Shown: piece by piece, positions 1 to 8,952 of the stretch | Position numbering within the stretch: the first letter of the stretch is position 1 | Layout: every line of letters starts with the position of its first letter | NCBI GenBank assembly: GCA_018063165.1 | Contig: JAGOQU010000002.1 | Span: 141,471-175,757, forward strand | Source: Minisyncoccota bacterium | GTDB lineage: Bacteria; Patescibacteriota; Minisyncoccia; Phycocordibacterales; UBA5272 | Direction of reading: 5' to 3' | Length of the DNA stretch: 34,287 nucleotides | Translations under genes and position numbers: made by a program | The notes under the pieces: generated by a model | Databases searched by the model: none | Told to the model about the DNA's origin: nothing | Seen by the model: only the letters and a program-made list of their open reading frames with translations

Positions 1-2
1 CT

Positions 3-413
3 TTCCCAAAAAATACACTTATTGCTTCTAAAAGTGTGACACATTTTCCTGGTATTGTTATGGGGTTTGCTAGTACAACACCAGAATCAGTATCTAGTAT
101 AAAAATTGTTTTTCCAAATCAAGAAGAAGTGACACGATATGAAAAGATAGAAGAAAAGAAAGATAGTGGTACGTTTTCTACGTCAACAGAGAAAAAGCAA
201 GAAGCTATAGTGTCATCATCTTCGTTAGAAAAAATAAACATAAAAAATAATAAAAATACTTTTATTGTAAAGAAAAAAGAAATAGTAAAAGAAATAAAAC
301 CTGTAATATCAGTAGAAACAAAACCAACATCTACTAGTCCGCTTGTTCAAAAAGAAATACAAAAAGACACAAGACTCGCATCGTTTATAAAATCTCTTTT
401 CTGGAAGAAGTGA
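3..413 (+). CDS. 3' end of an unknown gene (5' truncated by window edge)
   Basis: The reading frame is open from the first bases of the window to a TGA at 411-413, so this is probably the C-terminal end of a longer protein; the GTG at 36 is only the first possible in-window start. After a short hydrophobic stretch (FPGIVMGFAS) the chain becomes a low-complexity tail rich in Lys, Glu, Ser and Thr, likely a disordered linker, and ends in a short basic/aromatic segment (FIKSLFWKK). I do not recognise a family. It lies 53 nt before the GT11 gene, which has its own promoter, so it may be the last gene of an upstream unit. Confidence 0.55.
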   Translation, partial: FPKNTLIASKSVTHFPGIVMGFASTTPESVSSIKIVFPNQEEVTRYEKIEEKKDSGTFSTSTEKKQEAIVSSSSLEKINIKNNKNTFIVKKKEIVKEIKPVISVETKPTSTSPLVQKEIQKDTRLASFIKSLFWKK

Positions 414-450
414 TATTTATTTTTTATAGAAGTGACATTATTATTTTTCT

Positions 451-459
451 TGATATACT
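451..459 (+). promoter_or_regulatory. Extended -10 promoter of the GT11 gene
   Basis: TGATATACT is an extended -10 element (TG, one base, then TATACT). It ends 7 nt before the ATG at 467, so transcription would begin at or next to the start codon and give a leaderless mRNA. No Shine-Dalgarno motif precedes the ATG. Confidence 0.5.
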
Positions 460-466
460 AAAATAT

Positions 467-1273
467 ATGATAACCGTTATGATACAAGGTGGATTAGGTA
501 ATCAATTATTTCAGTACGCATACGGTAGGGCGCTTTTGGAATTAGGTAATGAAGTAGAATTTGATATAAGTTTTTTTGATACTAATACGAAATATACAAA
601 AAGAGAATTTCTTCTCGATAAGTTTTTAATTGATCCAAGATTTACTTTTACAAAAATTCCTCATAAGCAAAAGTTTTTTACAAGGTTACTTAATAAGATA
701 GATATAGATAGACAGGTTCGTTATATCAAAATAGATCCCTCGTGTGATAATTTTTTTGCTGATGGGTATTATGCTTCAGAGAAATATTTTTCTCACATTA
801 GAAATAGTATTATACAAGACTTAACTCTCAAATCTAAAAGTGAAAAATATAAAGAATGGGAATCAAAGATTATAGCAGCAAAAACCCCACTCATGGTTCA
901 CGCTAGAAGAACTGATCATATTTTAAATAAAACTTTTACTCGTATAGAAGAAGAGTATTATGAAAAAGCATTACCATTTTTTGATAACGATTGTGAGATT
1001 TTTGGTTTTTCAGATAACGCTGAGTGGTTACAAAATGCGCTTAAACGACCTGTGACAATGGTAAGTGGCCAAGGGTTTACAGATTACGAAGAACTCATGC
1101 TTATGTCATTGGGTAAGAATTTTATTATTGCTAACAGTACATATTCTTGGTGGGGGGCATGGCTTTCACAACAAGAAAATAAAAAAATTGTAGCATTAAA
1201 AAAATGGTTTAGTTCATATAGATGGTTTAGAGCAAATAGTGATATAGAGTTTGATGGTTGGATAAGGATTTAA
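467..1273 (+). CDS. Alpha-1,2-fucosyltransferase family (GT11) glycosyltransferase
   Basis: Inverting GT11 transferase that moves L-fucose (or a related L-sugar) from a GDP donor to a glycan acceptor, at the cytoplasmic side of surface-glycan assembly. Seen: the N-terminal GGLGNQLFQYA signature (residues 8-18), the HARRTDH donor-site motif (145-151, matching HxRRxDY) and the C-terminal NSTYSWWGAW motif (223-231). The 268-aa length is slightly short for the family. The frame is open back to 410, but the ATG at 467 is chosen because the GT11 signature begins just after it and a -10 element ends 7 nt upstream. Five nucleotides separate it from the acyltransferase gene. No GDP-fucose biosynthesis gene is visible in the window, so the natural donor is uncertain; GDP-L-galactose is an alternative because a GDP-mannose 3,5-epimerase is encoded at 21494. 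Confidence 0.88.
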   Translation: MITVMIQGGLGNQLFQYAYGRALLELGNEVEFDISFFDTNTKYTKREFLLDKFLIDPRFTFTKIPHKQKFFTRLLNKIDIDRQVRYIKIDPSCDNFFADGYYASEKYFSHIRNSIIQDLTLKSKSEKYKEWESKIIAAKTPLMVHARRTDHILNKTFTRIEEEYYEKALPFFDNDCEIFGFSDNAEWLQNALKRPVTMVSGQGFTDYEELMLMSLGKNFIIANSTYSWWGAWLSQQENKKIVALKKWFSSYRWFRANSDIEFDGWIRI

Positions 1274-1278
1274 AAAGT

Positions 1279-2271
1279 ATGTATTTTGCTTTTCTTGATT
1301 TGTTACGTTTTTTTTCAGCTGTTGCTGTTCTCTTTCACCATACATTTACATTTCATTACGGGAAGCTTGGAGTGTACCTTTTTTTTATTATTAGTGGATT
1401 TGTTATTTATTTTAGTTTGAAAAAAGGAACTAAGGAGTACGTAGTCGGTCGTTTTCTGAGATTGTATCCCTTGTTTTGGATCAGTTGTACTCTTACATAT
1501 CTTGTTACTATTTTTTATGGTAATAATTTACCTTTAAAAAATTATTTTGTTAGTATGTTGTTATTTAATGACGGTAAAATAGCTTCAATGATTGACGGGT
1601 CTTATTGGACTCTTACTTTTGAATTTTTGTTTTATGTGTATATTGGTATATTTGTCTGGTTTTTTTCTACCAAGAGGCTAGAATGGTTTTATGCAAGCTG
1701 GCTTGCTATATCTTTTTTTGCCTTTTTCTTTCATCTTGATCAACTTTTGATAATGAAATTACTTAGTGTAAGATTTGCTCCTTATTTTGTGTTTGGGGGT
1801 GTGCTTGCTCTTATTGTTGATAAATTTTCTTTGGTTGATATTAAAACTAAAATAGTATATCTAACAACGTTGTTTGCCTCAGCCATACTTCCTTTGTATG
1901 TTAGTGCGTCTCTGCGTGCACAACAGGGCTCAATTAGTAACTTTACTGGAAGTTTTGAGTGGGATGAGATGCTTATTGTGGAATCTTTTTTTCTTATTGT
2001 TCCTCTAGTGGTGTTTCTTTCTTATTTTTCTTTTTCTCATACAAAAAGATTAACAAAAATATGTTTTATGTTAGGAGGTTTAACTTACCCACTTTATTTA
2101 TTACATTGGAAAATAGGAGAAACTTTAATTACTTCAAAAGGGTATTTGTATGGAGAAGTTTCTTATTTTTCTATAATGATAGCACTAGGAATAATATTAC
2201 TTTCTTATATTTTTTATGTATACGATATACGAATAAGAAAACTAACTAAACATAAAATGTTTAAAATGTAA
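1279..2271 (+). CDS. Acyltransferase 3 family membrane protein (OafA/WecH type)
   Basis: Predicted multi-pass O-acyltransferase that adds acetyl or similar groups to surface-glycan sugars across the membrane. Seen: the family start (LDLLRFFSAVAVLFHHTF) with the essential-type His in the first membrane segment, GVYLFFIISGFVI, then an RFLRLYPLFW motif (RxxRxxP type), followed by about eight more hydrophobic segments. Length 330 aa is typical. An upstream TTG at 1258 would overlap the GT11 gene; the ATG at 1279, five bases after the GT11 stop, is preferred because the hydrophobic family motif begins there. It is likely cotranscribed with GT11 and ends 5 nt from the convergent gene at 2277, with no hairpin terminator between them. 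Confidence 0.85.
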   Translation: MYFAFLDLLRFFSAVAVLFHHTFTFHYGKLGVYLFFIISGFVIYFSLKKGTKEYVVGRFLRLYPLFWISCTLTYLVTIFYGNNLPLKNYFVSMLLFNDGKIASMIDGSYWTLTFEFLFYVYIGIFVWFFSTKRLEWFYASWLAISFFAFFFHLDQLLIMKLLSVRFAPYFVFGGVLALIVDKFSLVDIKTKIVYLTTLFASAILPLYVSASLRAQQGSISNFTGSFEWDEMLIVESFFLIVPLVVFLSYFSFSHTKRLTKICFMLGGLTYPLYLLHWKIGETLITSKGYLYGEVSYFSIMIALGIILLSYIFYVYDIRIRKLTKHKMFKM

Positions 2272-2276
2272 TTTTT

Positions 2277-3188
2277 TTATATTGTCTTTGCAATAGCTGT
2301 AACAGTCCATTGATCTTTTCCAAGAATAATTTGACCAATAAGTAAACTTTTTATTATTCTATATAATATATTTTTTTCCGACCATTTAAAATTTTTAATC
2401 AAATCAATACTAGTGTTTTCTGATATTCTACATTTTCTTATTTCTAGAATAGTCCATTCTGATTTTTCAAACATTATACGTATTGATTTTTTTGAAAAAT
2501 AATGAAGATGTCCAAGAGGTCTAACCATATGCCATTTTTCTTTTTGTATTTTTGCTTTAAAAGAATCTTTATTAGGAAAAGTACAACTAATAATACAACC
2601 TTCGTTACTGGTTTTTTTTAAGTCACTCAACATCATTATTGGGTCTGTTAAATGTTCTAAAACGTCATGAGCTATAATAAGATCAAAATTAATATCTTTC
2701 GGAAGTTTTTCAATTGATGGGACAATATTTTTTTTTGAGTTACCTAAAACCCATGAGCCTGGCTCGACACCAAAAGATATATTTGCTTTTTTTTCAAAAT
2801 AATTAAATAATTTACCTGACCCTACACCTATTTCTAAATAATTAAAATTATTTTTTATAGAAGAGATTTTTGAGGAATGTAAAGCAACATCTTTATATAT
2901 TTTTTTAAAAAGTTGAGGTTCGTTTTCTGTAAGATTTTCTTCTTGTATGCTAGAAGTATAATTTTTTGGGACTACATATTCTGAGCCGTTTTCATATAAA
3001 GCATTAAGTACAGTTTGTTTAGGTATTGGGTCATGCCACCAATGTCCGCAGCTGATGCACTCTCTTAATGTTACTTTGAGTTTAGATTTTGGGTGTATTG
3101 TGAAGATGTTTGAAAGTGACAGTGATTCACAAGAACATATAGGGCATTCTTTTTGAGAAATTAAACTTTTAAATATGTTTGTTTTCAT
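2277..3188 (-). CDS. Class I SAM-dependent methyltransferase with N-terminal zinc ribbon
   Basis: Likely methylates a sugar or glycan intermediate. Seen: N-terminal CPIC and CISC pairs that look like a zinc ribbon, a glycine-rich SAM-binding motif (LEIGVGSGKL) near the middle, and DLIIAHDVLEHL, the acidic/HxxEH-like motif usual for Methyltransf_23 enzymes. Length 303 aa fits. It is the last gene of the minus-strand glycan run, 2 nt downstream of the GT10 gene. The substrate cannot be read from sequence. The Cys pairs plus MT domain resemble sugar C- and O-methyltransferases of glycan clusters, but the C-terminal domain of TylCIII-type enzymes is absent. Confidence 0.75.
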   Translation of the reverse strand: MKTNIFKSLISQKECPICSCESLSLSNIFTIHPKSKLKVTLRECISCGHWWHDPIPKQTVLNALYENGSEYVVPKNYTSSIQEENLTENEPQLFKKIYKDVALHSSKISSIKNNFNYLEIGVGSGKLFNYFEKKANISFGVEPGSWVLGNSKKNIVPSIEKLPKDINFDLIIAHDVLEHLTDPIMMLSDLKKTSNEGCIISCTFPNKDSFKAKIQKEKWHMVRPLGHLHYFSKKSIRIMFEKSEWTILEIRKCRISENTSIDLIKNFKWSEKNILYRIIKSLLIGQIILGKDQWTVTAIAKTI

Positions 3189-3190
3189 GT

Positions 3191-4240
3191 TTATTTAATT
3201 TTAAAAAAGGAATGTTTTATTTTTTCTAGATACGTTATTTTTTTTAAAGGTTTATATAGTATTGAAATTAATTTTAGAAAAAAAGATTTTCTTAGTATAT
3301 GTTTTGATATGAGTATATTTTGTTGTTTAATTGCTAACCTTTGAACAGGATTAATGGTATTTCTTTTGGCTTTTTCTAACGGCTGATCTATTATATTTTG
3401 TATAAAAATATCAAAACCTTTTTTACAATTTTCTACATAGTCTTTATTTTTTAGTATAGGTTCATTTATCATTTGTAAATATAAAGTATCATCGTTGTCT
3501 ATTGTTTTTACTATTTCTAAAACATCATTAAATGATTTATATTCATGGCAATTTATAAATCTTTTTGTGTTGAATTCTTTATCAATGTTTGGGTTACCCC
3601 AGTATATTGGAATACTTTTAGCCACCAGTGGACTAATTATCTTTTCTGTTGTATATCCAGAACGTGAAGAATTTTCAAATGCTATACAAAATTTATGTTT
3701 AGATTCATATTGTAATTTATTGTTAATTTTTTTACCATCAATATTATTTAAAAAAGATCCCGCTGAGTTTACTTTTTTATAGGAAGACAAAGTATTAAAG
3801 ATTGATTCACGTTCTTTACCTCCTCTATAATTTGAGTAAACAAAACTACAAAATTCTTTTTTATTTTTTAATTCTTCTTTGGTTATTTTTGTTTCTTTAG
3901 TTAGATAATTTTTGCCAGCCATGTCAAATTCTTCCTTGGTATAAAAGACACTTACTAAATAAAGAGGCATTCTGTAGTATCTATCTTCGAAAGACATATA
4001 ATCAAAACCTATAGCATAGTCACATATATTAAAATTGGGTGATATATTTTCTCCTGTATAAAATATTTTTATACAGTTATATTTGTAATGTTCATGATTA
4101 CCATCATGATAGAATAAATAATCAGGATTTTCTGATAATTCAACATCATAATATTTTTTAAGAGTAGAAAGTATAAAATAACTATAACCAAAAGTGTCAG
4201 TGAGTGGATGTCCTAGAATTTTAACTTTAATTTTTTTCAT
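3191..4240 (-). CDS. Alpha-1,3/1,4-fucosyltransferase family (GT10)
   Basis: GT10 transferase using a GDP-beta-L-fucose-type donor. Seen in the C-terminal half: CSFVYSNYRGG, the hallmark FCIAFENSS...GYTTEKI block (the alpha-1,3-FucT motif), then PIYWGNPNI and FNTKRFINCHEY, in the family order. The N-terminal third is variable acceptor-binding sequence. The C-terminal ~60 residues are Lys/Arg-rich with hydrophobic patches, which may hold the enzyme at the membrane, as the basic tails of bacterial GT10 enzymes do. Length 349 aa is typical. It sits 7 nt after the GT-D gene. With the GT11 gene at 467 the locus has two fucosyltransferase-type enzymes but no visible GDP-fucose pathway. Confidence 0.88.
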   Translation of the reverse strand: MKKIKVKILGHPLTDTFGYSYFILSTLKKYYDVELSENPDYLFYHDGNHEHYKYNCIKIFYTGENISPNFNICDYAIGFDYMSFEDRYYRMPLYLVSVFYTKEEFDMAGKNYLTKETKITKEELKNKKEFCSFVYSNYRGGKERESIFNTLSSYKKVNSAGSFLNNIDGKKINNKLQYESKHKFCIAFENSSRSGYTTEKIISPLVAKSIPIYWGNPNIDKEFNTKRFINCHEYKSFNDVLEIVKTIDNDDTLYLQMINEPILKNKDYVENCKKGFDIFIQNIIDQPLEKAKRNTINPVQRLAIKQQNILISKHILRKSFFLKLISILYKPLKKITYLEKIKHSFFKIK

Positions 4241-4247
4241 AAACTAT

Positions 4248-5180
4248 TTATATAGTAATAATAATACTTTTCTTGTATGTTTCATCATTGCAATCAATTG
4301 GATTACGTTCGTTTATTTCGTTAAAGTATTTATGTGCTACTTTTATTTGTTTTGTTTCTTTTCTTAAAAACATTTCATATTCCATGTCAATATGACCAAT
4401 ATCTACAACTCTATAACCGTGAGCAAATAAATCGTATGCAAGAACTTTTGCAGTAGGGCCAAGTGATAAGAGTATTAGAGTATTTTTATTTATTTTAAGA
4501 GCCTCGTTTAAAATTTCTTGATATTTAGAATAAGCATTTTCTGGAGGACATAAAATTCTTCGTAAAGATTTTGTTTCTGTAAACATATTATTACCAACAC
4601 CTAGTCTACTTTTCTCTCCTTCTATTAGAACAACGTCATTATCTTTCCATATTTTAAATATTTTATTAAAAATAATATTAGATCTTTCTTTATTTTTATA
4701 AGCTAAATAATGTCTTGTAACATTAGTGTCACCATATATTTTATTTGGTATAAGTAATTTCTCCCATACGTGATGATACCTATACATATGATGCATTATA
4801 AAATGATAAGCGTAAGGGGCGAATATATCTAGATTGCCCCACATACCAGGAATACATATAAGTAGTTTTTTGTTTTGCGTTTGTATTATTTTTTCAAGTT
4901 CGTGAGAAAGTTTCTCATATCTTTTTTGGAAAGGTAAATCCATACCATCTATTAAAGATATTTCACCATCACCAAAACGTATTACCGAACATTTTTCTTC
5001 AAGAATAAAATCTACTGTTTCTTCTATGGATAATATATTCGGTTTGTTATGTTTAGATCTAATATAAAGTCTGTCAAAATAGTATATATATGCAAGCATA
5101 GGGCCTATTTTTTGACGTAAAGAAATAGGTGTTATATTTCTTACATGACTTATTATTTTTTGATGTAAACCTTTTCTCAT
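4248..5180 (-). CDS. GT-D fold glycosyltransferase (DUF1792 / SP_1767 family)
   Basis: Member of the GT-D family of glucosyltransferases first described for streptococcal adhesin glycosylation. Seen: RFGDGE at residues 68-73, which carries the family's DxE metal/donor motif, followed by an amphipathic segment, LLICIPGMWG, and a C-terminal Rossmann-like stretch (ILLSLGPTAKVLAYDL...YRVVDIGHIDMEYE) typical of the family. Length 310 aa. It lies in the minus-strand run, 22 nt after the FkbM gene. Donor and acceptor are not identifiable. Confidence 0.8.
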   Translation of the reverse strand: MRKGLHQKIISHVRNITPISLRQKIGPMLAYIYYFDRLYIRSKHNKPNILSIEETVDFILEEKCSVIRFGDGEISLIDGMDLPFQKRYEKLSHELEKIIQTQNKKLLICIPGMWGNLDIFAPYAYHFIMHHMYRYHHVWEKLLIPNKIYGDTNVTRHYLAYKNKERSNIIFNKIFKIWKDNDVVLIEGEKSRLGVGNNMFTETKSLRRILCPPENAYSKYQEILNEALKINKNTLILLSLGPTAKVLAYDLFAHGYRVVDIGHIDMEYEMFLRKETKQIKVAHKYFNEINERNPIDCNDETYKKSIIITI

Positions 5181-5202
5181 TATAGTATATCTTCTTTTGA
5201 TC

Positions 5203-6201
5203 TTATTTTTTTACAAAAGCAAAAAGTTTCATTTTTCTTTGTAGTATTGTATATGCTGGGTTAGCTTCAAGTATTATTTTCTTTAGAATTTCTTTGTCAT
5301 CAGGTAAATGATATGTACAAATAGAAAGAACTGGTTCGTGTTCTTTAAGAATAGTAGTTGCACCTCTTAAAAGATGTCTTTCGTACCCTTCAATGTCAGA
5401 CTTAATGAAATCTATTTTTTTAATTTCATTTTTTTGTGCCCAGATATCAAGTGTTGTTATTTTTAGTTTAGTGTTACCATTACCTTTTTGTATGTTAAAT
5501 GAATTACCTCCTGTATTACCTTCTTCATCGTTTTCATAAAAATCTAAAATTTCTTCTTTTTCACCTAAACCAAGAGGTACTATAGTTATGGATCCTTCTG
5601 TATTTTTATTAAATTCTATAGTTTTTTGTAATAAGTTAATATTAAAAGGTGAAGGCTCAAACGCATAGACGTGCGCACCTTTTTTTGCTGCATATGCAGA
5701 AAAATCACCAACCCAAGCACCTGCGTCAATTACAGTATATCCATTTTTTATAGTTATATCTTCACCGTTTTTACCGATATAACAGTAAGTTCCTTCTGGT
5801 AATTTTTTTTCTAATTCGTCTACTATTGTATAGCTATAGTTATCACCGTATTCTGTGTATACTTTGAGTGTGTCATCATATACAGTGTTCATAAGATAAG
5901 TGTTTTCTACTTTTGGTAAAAAAATTCCATTAAAATCATATCTGTCTTGTTTTAAAAATTTTTTATTAAAAGCGTCATTTTTAGGTTTGTTCCATGTTTC
6001 TATTTGTTTATTTCTCTGTAATACAAAGAAATTTACTTTTTTATTAAAATATTTTGTTTTTTTCTTGTTAAAAAAAGTTGCAACGTAATAAAAACCTGTT
6101 AAGATATAACCAAGTATTTTAAGTGTATAAATATACCAAGTGTAATCATTTCCCCAAAATTTAAAATAAACAAGCTTTTTTTCGATGGTGGATATTTTCA
6201 T
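5203..6201 (-). CDS. FkbM family methyltransferase
   Basis: SAM-dependent O-methyltransferase of the FkbM family, commonly found in glycan clusters. Seen: VIDAGAWVGDFSAYAAKKGA (SAM motif I), then VYAFEPSPFNINLL, and the family's second signature FIKSDIEGYERHLLRGA. Length 332 aa; the ~100 N-terminal residues, with a hydrophobic patch near residues 25-42, precede the catalytic domain and are not part of the core family. A TATACT box (minus strand, 6219-6224) lies 17 nt before the start and could be an internal promoter, since the gap to the next gene upstream (65 nt) is the longest in this part of the run. The methylated substrate is unknown. Confidence 0.82.
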   Translation of the reverse strand: MKISTIEKKLVYFKFWGNDYTWYIYTLKILGYILTGFYYVATFFNKKKTKYFNKKVNFFVLQRNKQIETWNKPKNDAFNKKFLKQDRYDFNGIFLPKVENTYLMNTVYDDTLKVYTEYGDNYSYTIVDELEKKLPEGTYCYIGKNGEDITIKNGYTVIDAGAWVGDFSAYAAKKGAHVYAFEPSPFNINLLQKTIEFNKNTEGSITIVPLGLGEKEEILDFYENDEEGNTGGNSFNIQKGNGNTKLKITTLDIWAQKNEIKKIDFIKSDIEGYERHLLRGATTILKEHEPVLSICTYHLPDDKEILKKIILEANPAYTILQRKMKLFAFVKK

Positions 6202-6218
6202 AATAGATGTATTAGACT

Positions 6219-6224
6219 AGTATA
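6219..6224 (-). promoter_or_regulatory. Possible internal -10 box before the FkbM gene
   Basis: TATACT read on the minus strand, 17 nt from the ATG at 6201, in a 65-nt gap. No good -35 is seen, so this is weak evidence for an internal promoter. Confidence 0.25.
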
Positions 6225-6266
6225 CAGTAAACTTATTCACAATAGTACTAGTAAAAATAAAGATAA

Positions 6267-7103
6267 TTATTTAAAATCTGTAAGTATTTTTACCTTTTCT
6301 TTGCTGTAATTTTCTTCAACATTTTCTATAGTTATATTATGTTCCAGTTCATACAATTTTGTATATGTTATTACTCTAAAAGCCATATAGTTAAGTACAA
6401 TAAGTAAACCAAGTGTTCCATTTTTATAACAATATCTACCATAAATAAAAGCGTAACGTAACATAGCTGCAAACATTTTTAATACACTAAATTTTTCACC
6501 TCGTTCATATTTTTGTTGAGCTTCAGTCTCAGCATATTTAGTATGTCCTAGGATAAATTTATGTATAGTATAAGTACTAAAATGTTTAAGGGCATATTTC
6601 TCTTTATTTTCTAAAAATATCTGCTCATCTTTTTTGCCTATAAATTTTCCTAAACCGTGAATATAATTATTTTTAAAATCAATATAATTTTTATGATACA
6701 AGAAAGGTGCATATGATTTATGTGCATATTTTTTTGTGTATCCCCAGAGATAAGTGTAGAGTGGTATATTTACAGATTTTATGATGTCTTGATTAGAGAT
6801 CTCTACCATTTTTTCAACGAGGGTTTTTGGTGCTATGTTATCTGTATAACCCCAATAAATCCAGTCAGTTTGAATAATGCTTTTTATAAAATCAAAATTT
6901 TCTTGTGTTTCCATGAAGGGGCTTTTATTTTCAGGTCTTGTGAAAAATTTTGCCCCAAAACTTTCTGCTATTTCTTTTGTTTTGTCTGTGCTTCCTCCAT
7001 CAAGCAGAAATACGTCACCATATTGTATGAAATTTTGTATAACATAAGAAATTCTTTTTTCTTCATTGTAAGTAAAAAGTATGAAAGTAAGATTTGATTT
7101 CAT
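6267..7103 (-). CDS. Glycosyltransferase family 2 (WaaE/KdtX-like)
   Basis: Inverting GT-A glycosyltransferase. Seen: FILFTYNEEKRI at the N-terminus, VFLLDGGSTDKT (nucleotide-binding Asp region), and WIYWGYTDN, where the usual DxD metal site appears as TDN. The C-terminal part (AMLRYAFIYGRYCYKNG, then a hydrophobic segment around residues 228-245) resembles the membrane-associating tail of WaaE/KdtX-type enzymes. Length 278 aa. It follows the next GT2 gene by 20 nt in the same direction. Donor unknown. Confidence 0.82.
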   Translation of the reverse strand: MKSNLTFILFTYNEEKRISYVIQNFIQYGDVFLLDGGSTDKTKEIAESFGAKFFTRPENKSPFMETQENFDFIKSIIQTDWIYWGYTDNIAPKTLVEKMVEISNQDIIKSVNIPLYTYLWGYTKKYAHKSYAPFLYHKNYIDFKNNYIHGLGKFIGKKDEQIFLENKEKYALKHFSTYTIHKFILGHTKYAETEAQQKYERGEKFSVLKMFAAMLRYAFIYGRYCYKNGTLGLLIVLNYMAFRVITYTKLYELEHNITIENVEENYSKEKVKILTDFK

Positions 7104-7123
7104 GATGTGTGTATCATTTTATG

Positions 7124-8035
7124 CTAGCGTATTTTACGATATAAGGCAATTATTTTTTTTAACCCAAGAAGTGTTAACCATTTTTTAATAATTTCTTTTA
7201 AAGTAAACCAGTATTCTCTTGTATAAAAATATACATATATTTTTATGTTTGAAATAGGCAACTCAAATATATCTCTTACCCAAGTAACTATTGTTATCGT
7301 AGATTTAATTCTACCAGAAATTGTTTCTAGTCCGGCGAATACATCCCACCTTATATTAGAAGATCTTGTTTTTATTACAGGTAAAGCAAGGATCTCGTAT
7401 GGTTTATCTTTGTATATAGTTAATAGAACATACATATGAATGGCTAGAGTGTCAAAATATTTTTCTTTATTATTGCAAGCGACCCACGGATCTCTTAAAA
7501 ATAATTGTGTAGATAATCCAACAAATGCACCAACAAGATTAGTATATTCTCGTATTGATTTTATATAGTCAGATAATGTTTCATAATATACATCTTTTGA
7601 AATGTTAATATTTGGAAAAGTAAGAACAGGGGACTCCAATTTTTCATCATACCCCCAACAGTTAAGACCGAAATAAGGAGTATTTGTATTTTTAATTTTA
7701 TTAATAATTAATTTAATACTATCTTCAAAAAATGCATCGTCATCTCCTATGCTTAGACAGTATATACCTGTGCTTTTTTCTATTAGTTTTTTAAAACTTC
7801 TATCAAAACCTAAGTTTTTTTCATTTCTAAAATAGTGAATATTTGAAAATTTATCTTGAAACTCTTTTACTATTTTAGTAGTATCATCTGTACTTGCATT
7901 GTCAGTAATTACTATCTCGATGCTATTTTTTATATCGTCATCTTTCATCTGAGAAACAATACTATATAAACATTGTTTAAGATATTTGGATCTGTTGTAT
8001 GTAGGTATACAGATACTCAGAAGTGGTCTTTTCAT
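7124..8035 (-). CDS. Glycosyltransferase family 2
   Basis: GT-A fold sugar transferase. Seen: LLSICIPTYNRSKYL at the N-terminus, IEIVITDNASTDDT, NLGFDRSFKKLI and CLSIGDDDAF, giving the two acidic motifs in order. It resembles the RfbV/abequosyltransferase group in its first 120 residues, which is interesting next to 3,6-dideoxyhexose genes, but the resemblance is too general to name a sugar. Length 303 aa. Its ATG overlaps the TGA of the upstream gene (ATGA, 8032-8035), so the two are probably translationally coupled. Confidence 0.85.
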   Translation of the reverse strand: MKRPLLSICIPTYNRSKYLKQCLYSIVSQMKDDDIKNSIEIVITDNASTDDTTKIVKEFQDKFSNIHYFRNEKNLGFDRSFKKLIEKSTGIYCLSIGDDDAFFEDSIKLIINKIKNTNTPYFGLNCWGYDEKLESPVLTFPNINISKDVYYETLSDYIKSIREYTNLVGAFVGLSTQLFLRDPWVACNNKEKYFDTLAIHMYVLLTIYKDKPYEILALPVIKTRSSNIRWDVFAGLETISGRIKSTITIVTWVRDIFELPISNIKIYVYFYTREYWFTLKEIIKKWLTLLGLKKIIALYRKIR

Positions 8036-8952
8036 AAATTTTTTTTAATATATTTTATTAATATTTTAAATACCATAGAAAGTAAAGGAAATAATCCTTT
8101 ATATGTAAAAATTATTAGAGAAAATACTTGAATTACTTTTATATAATTACCCGCTCTAATATTTGCTTTTGCTACTGCAAAGTAACTACCCGGAGCTCTT
8201 TTGAAACAATCATTTAGAAAATTATTTCTTAATGATTCTGTTGGATAATGAGAAGCCATTTGTGAATTAAGTATATCCCAGTCAGATTTAATATCTTTTA
8301 TGTCTCTGTTAATAAGAGATTCGAAGCCAGTTGAAGATTTGCTAACATAATATATTGCTGTTGGTGTGTTGATAAAAACAGTATCATACGTACTTGAAAT
8401 TCTGTGCCACATTTCAACATCTGAAGAAAGTGATTTATCTATAAAATAACCAAGTTTAGTGTATGCCTCTTTTTTTACTAGTACAGCAGAACAAATTGTT
8501 GGTTTACAATTCATAGCTTCTATACCAGCTTTCCAAAATTCTTTCTGATTGCTTTTGTTTATTGTTTTAGTGGAAACATCATCTTCTATAATTGAATAAG
8601 CGTTGGTATAAATAATGCCTGCAGTTGGGTATTTTTTTATAGCATTTTTATAGTGTGAAATAGCGTTAGGAAGTAATTCATCGTCGGCATGAAGTATAAG
8701 AAGCCACTCATCTTTACATATATCTATACATTTATTCCAGTTTCCAGACATACCAAGATTTACTGTATTTTTTATACATGTTACTACTGGTTCAAATTTC
8801 TTTGCTATTGTTAATGTTGAATCAGTTGAGTTGTTGTCAATAAGAAGAATTGTGTTTATATTATTTTTTTCATGTATGACACTTTTTATACATCTTTCGA
8901 TGTATTTTTCTTTATTGTATGAAGGTATGGCTACTGTTATAGATGCGTTCAT
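8032..8952 (-). CDS. Glycosyltransferase family 2
   Basis: GT-A fold sugar transferase. Seen: ITVAIPSYNKEKYI, ILLIDNNSTDST, NLGMSGNWNKCI and WLLILHADDEL (the DxD-type site as ADDE). Length 306 aa, with a hydrophobic C-terminus (LIIFTYKGLFPLLSMVF) that may dock on the membrane. Four-base ATGA overlaps at both ends (8032-8035 and 8949-8952) tie it to the GT2 gene after it and the flippase gene before it. The TGA stop here is one sign that the standard code is used. Confidence 0.85.
   Translation of the reverse strand: MNASITVAIPSYNKEKYIERCIKSVIHEKNNINTILLIDNNSTDSTLTIAKKFEPVVTCIKNTVNLGMSGNWNKCIDICKDEWLLILHADDELLPNAISHYKNAIKKYPTAGIIYTNAYSIIEDDVSTKTINKSNQKEFWKAGIEAMNCKPTICSAVLVKKEAYTKLGYFIDKSLSSDVEMWHRISSTYDTVFINTPTAIYYVSKSSTGFESLINRDIKDIKSDWDILNSQMASHYPTESLRNNFLNDCFKRAPGSYFAVAKANIRAGNYIKVIQVFSLIIFTYKGLFPLLSMVFKILIKYIKKNL

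Noticed and set aside
1258..1278. TTG at 1258 as the acyltransferase start
   Set aside because: It would overlap the GT11 gene and add seven polar residues before the conserved N-terminal motif; ATG at 1279 fits better.
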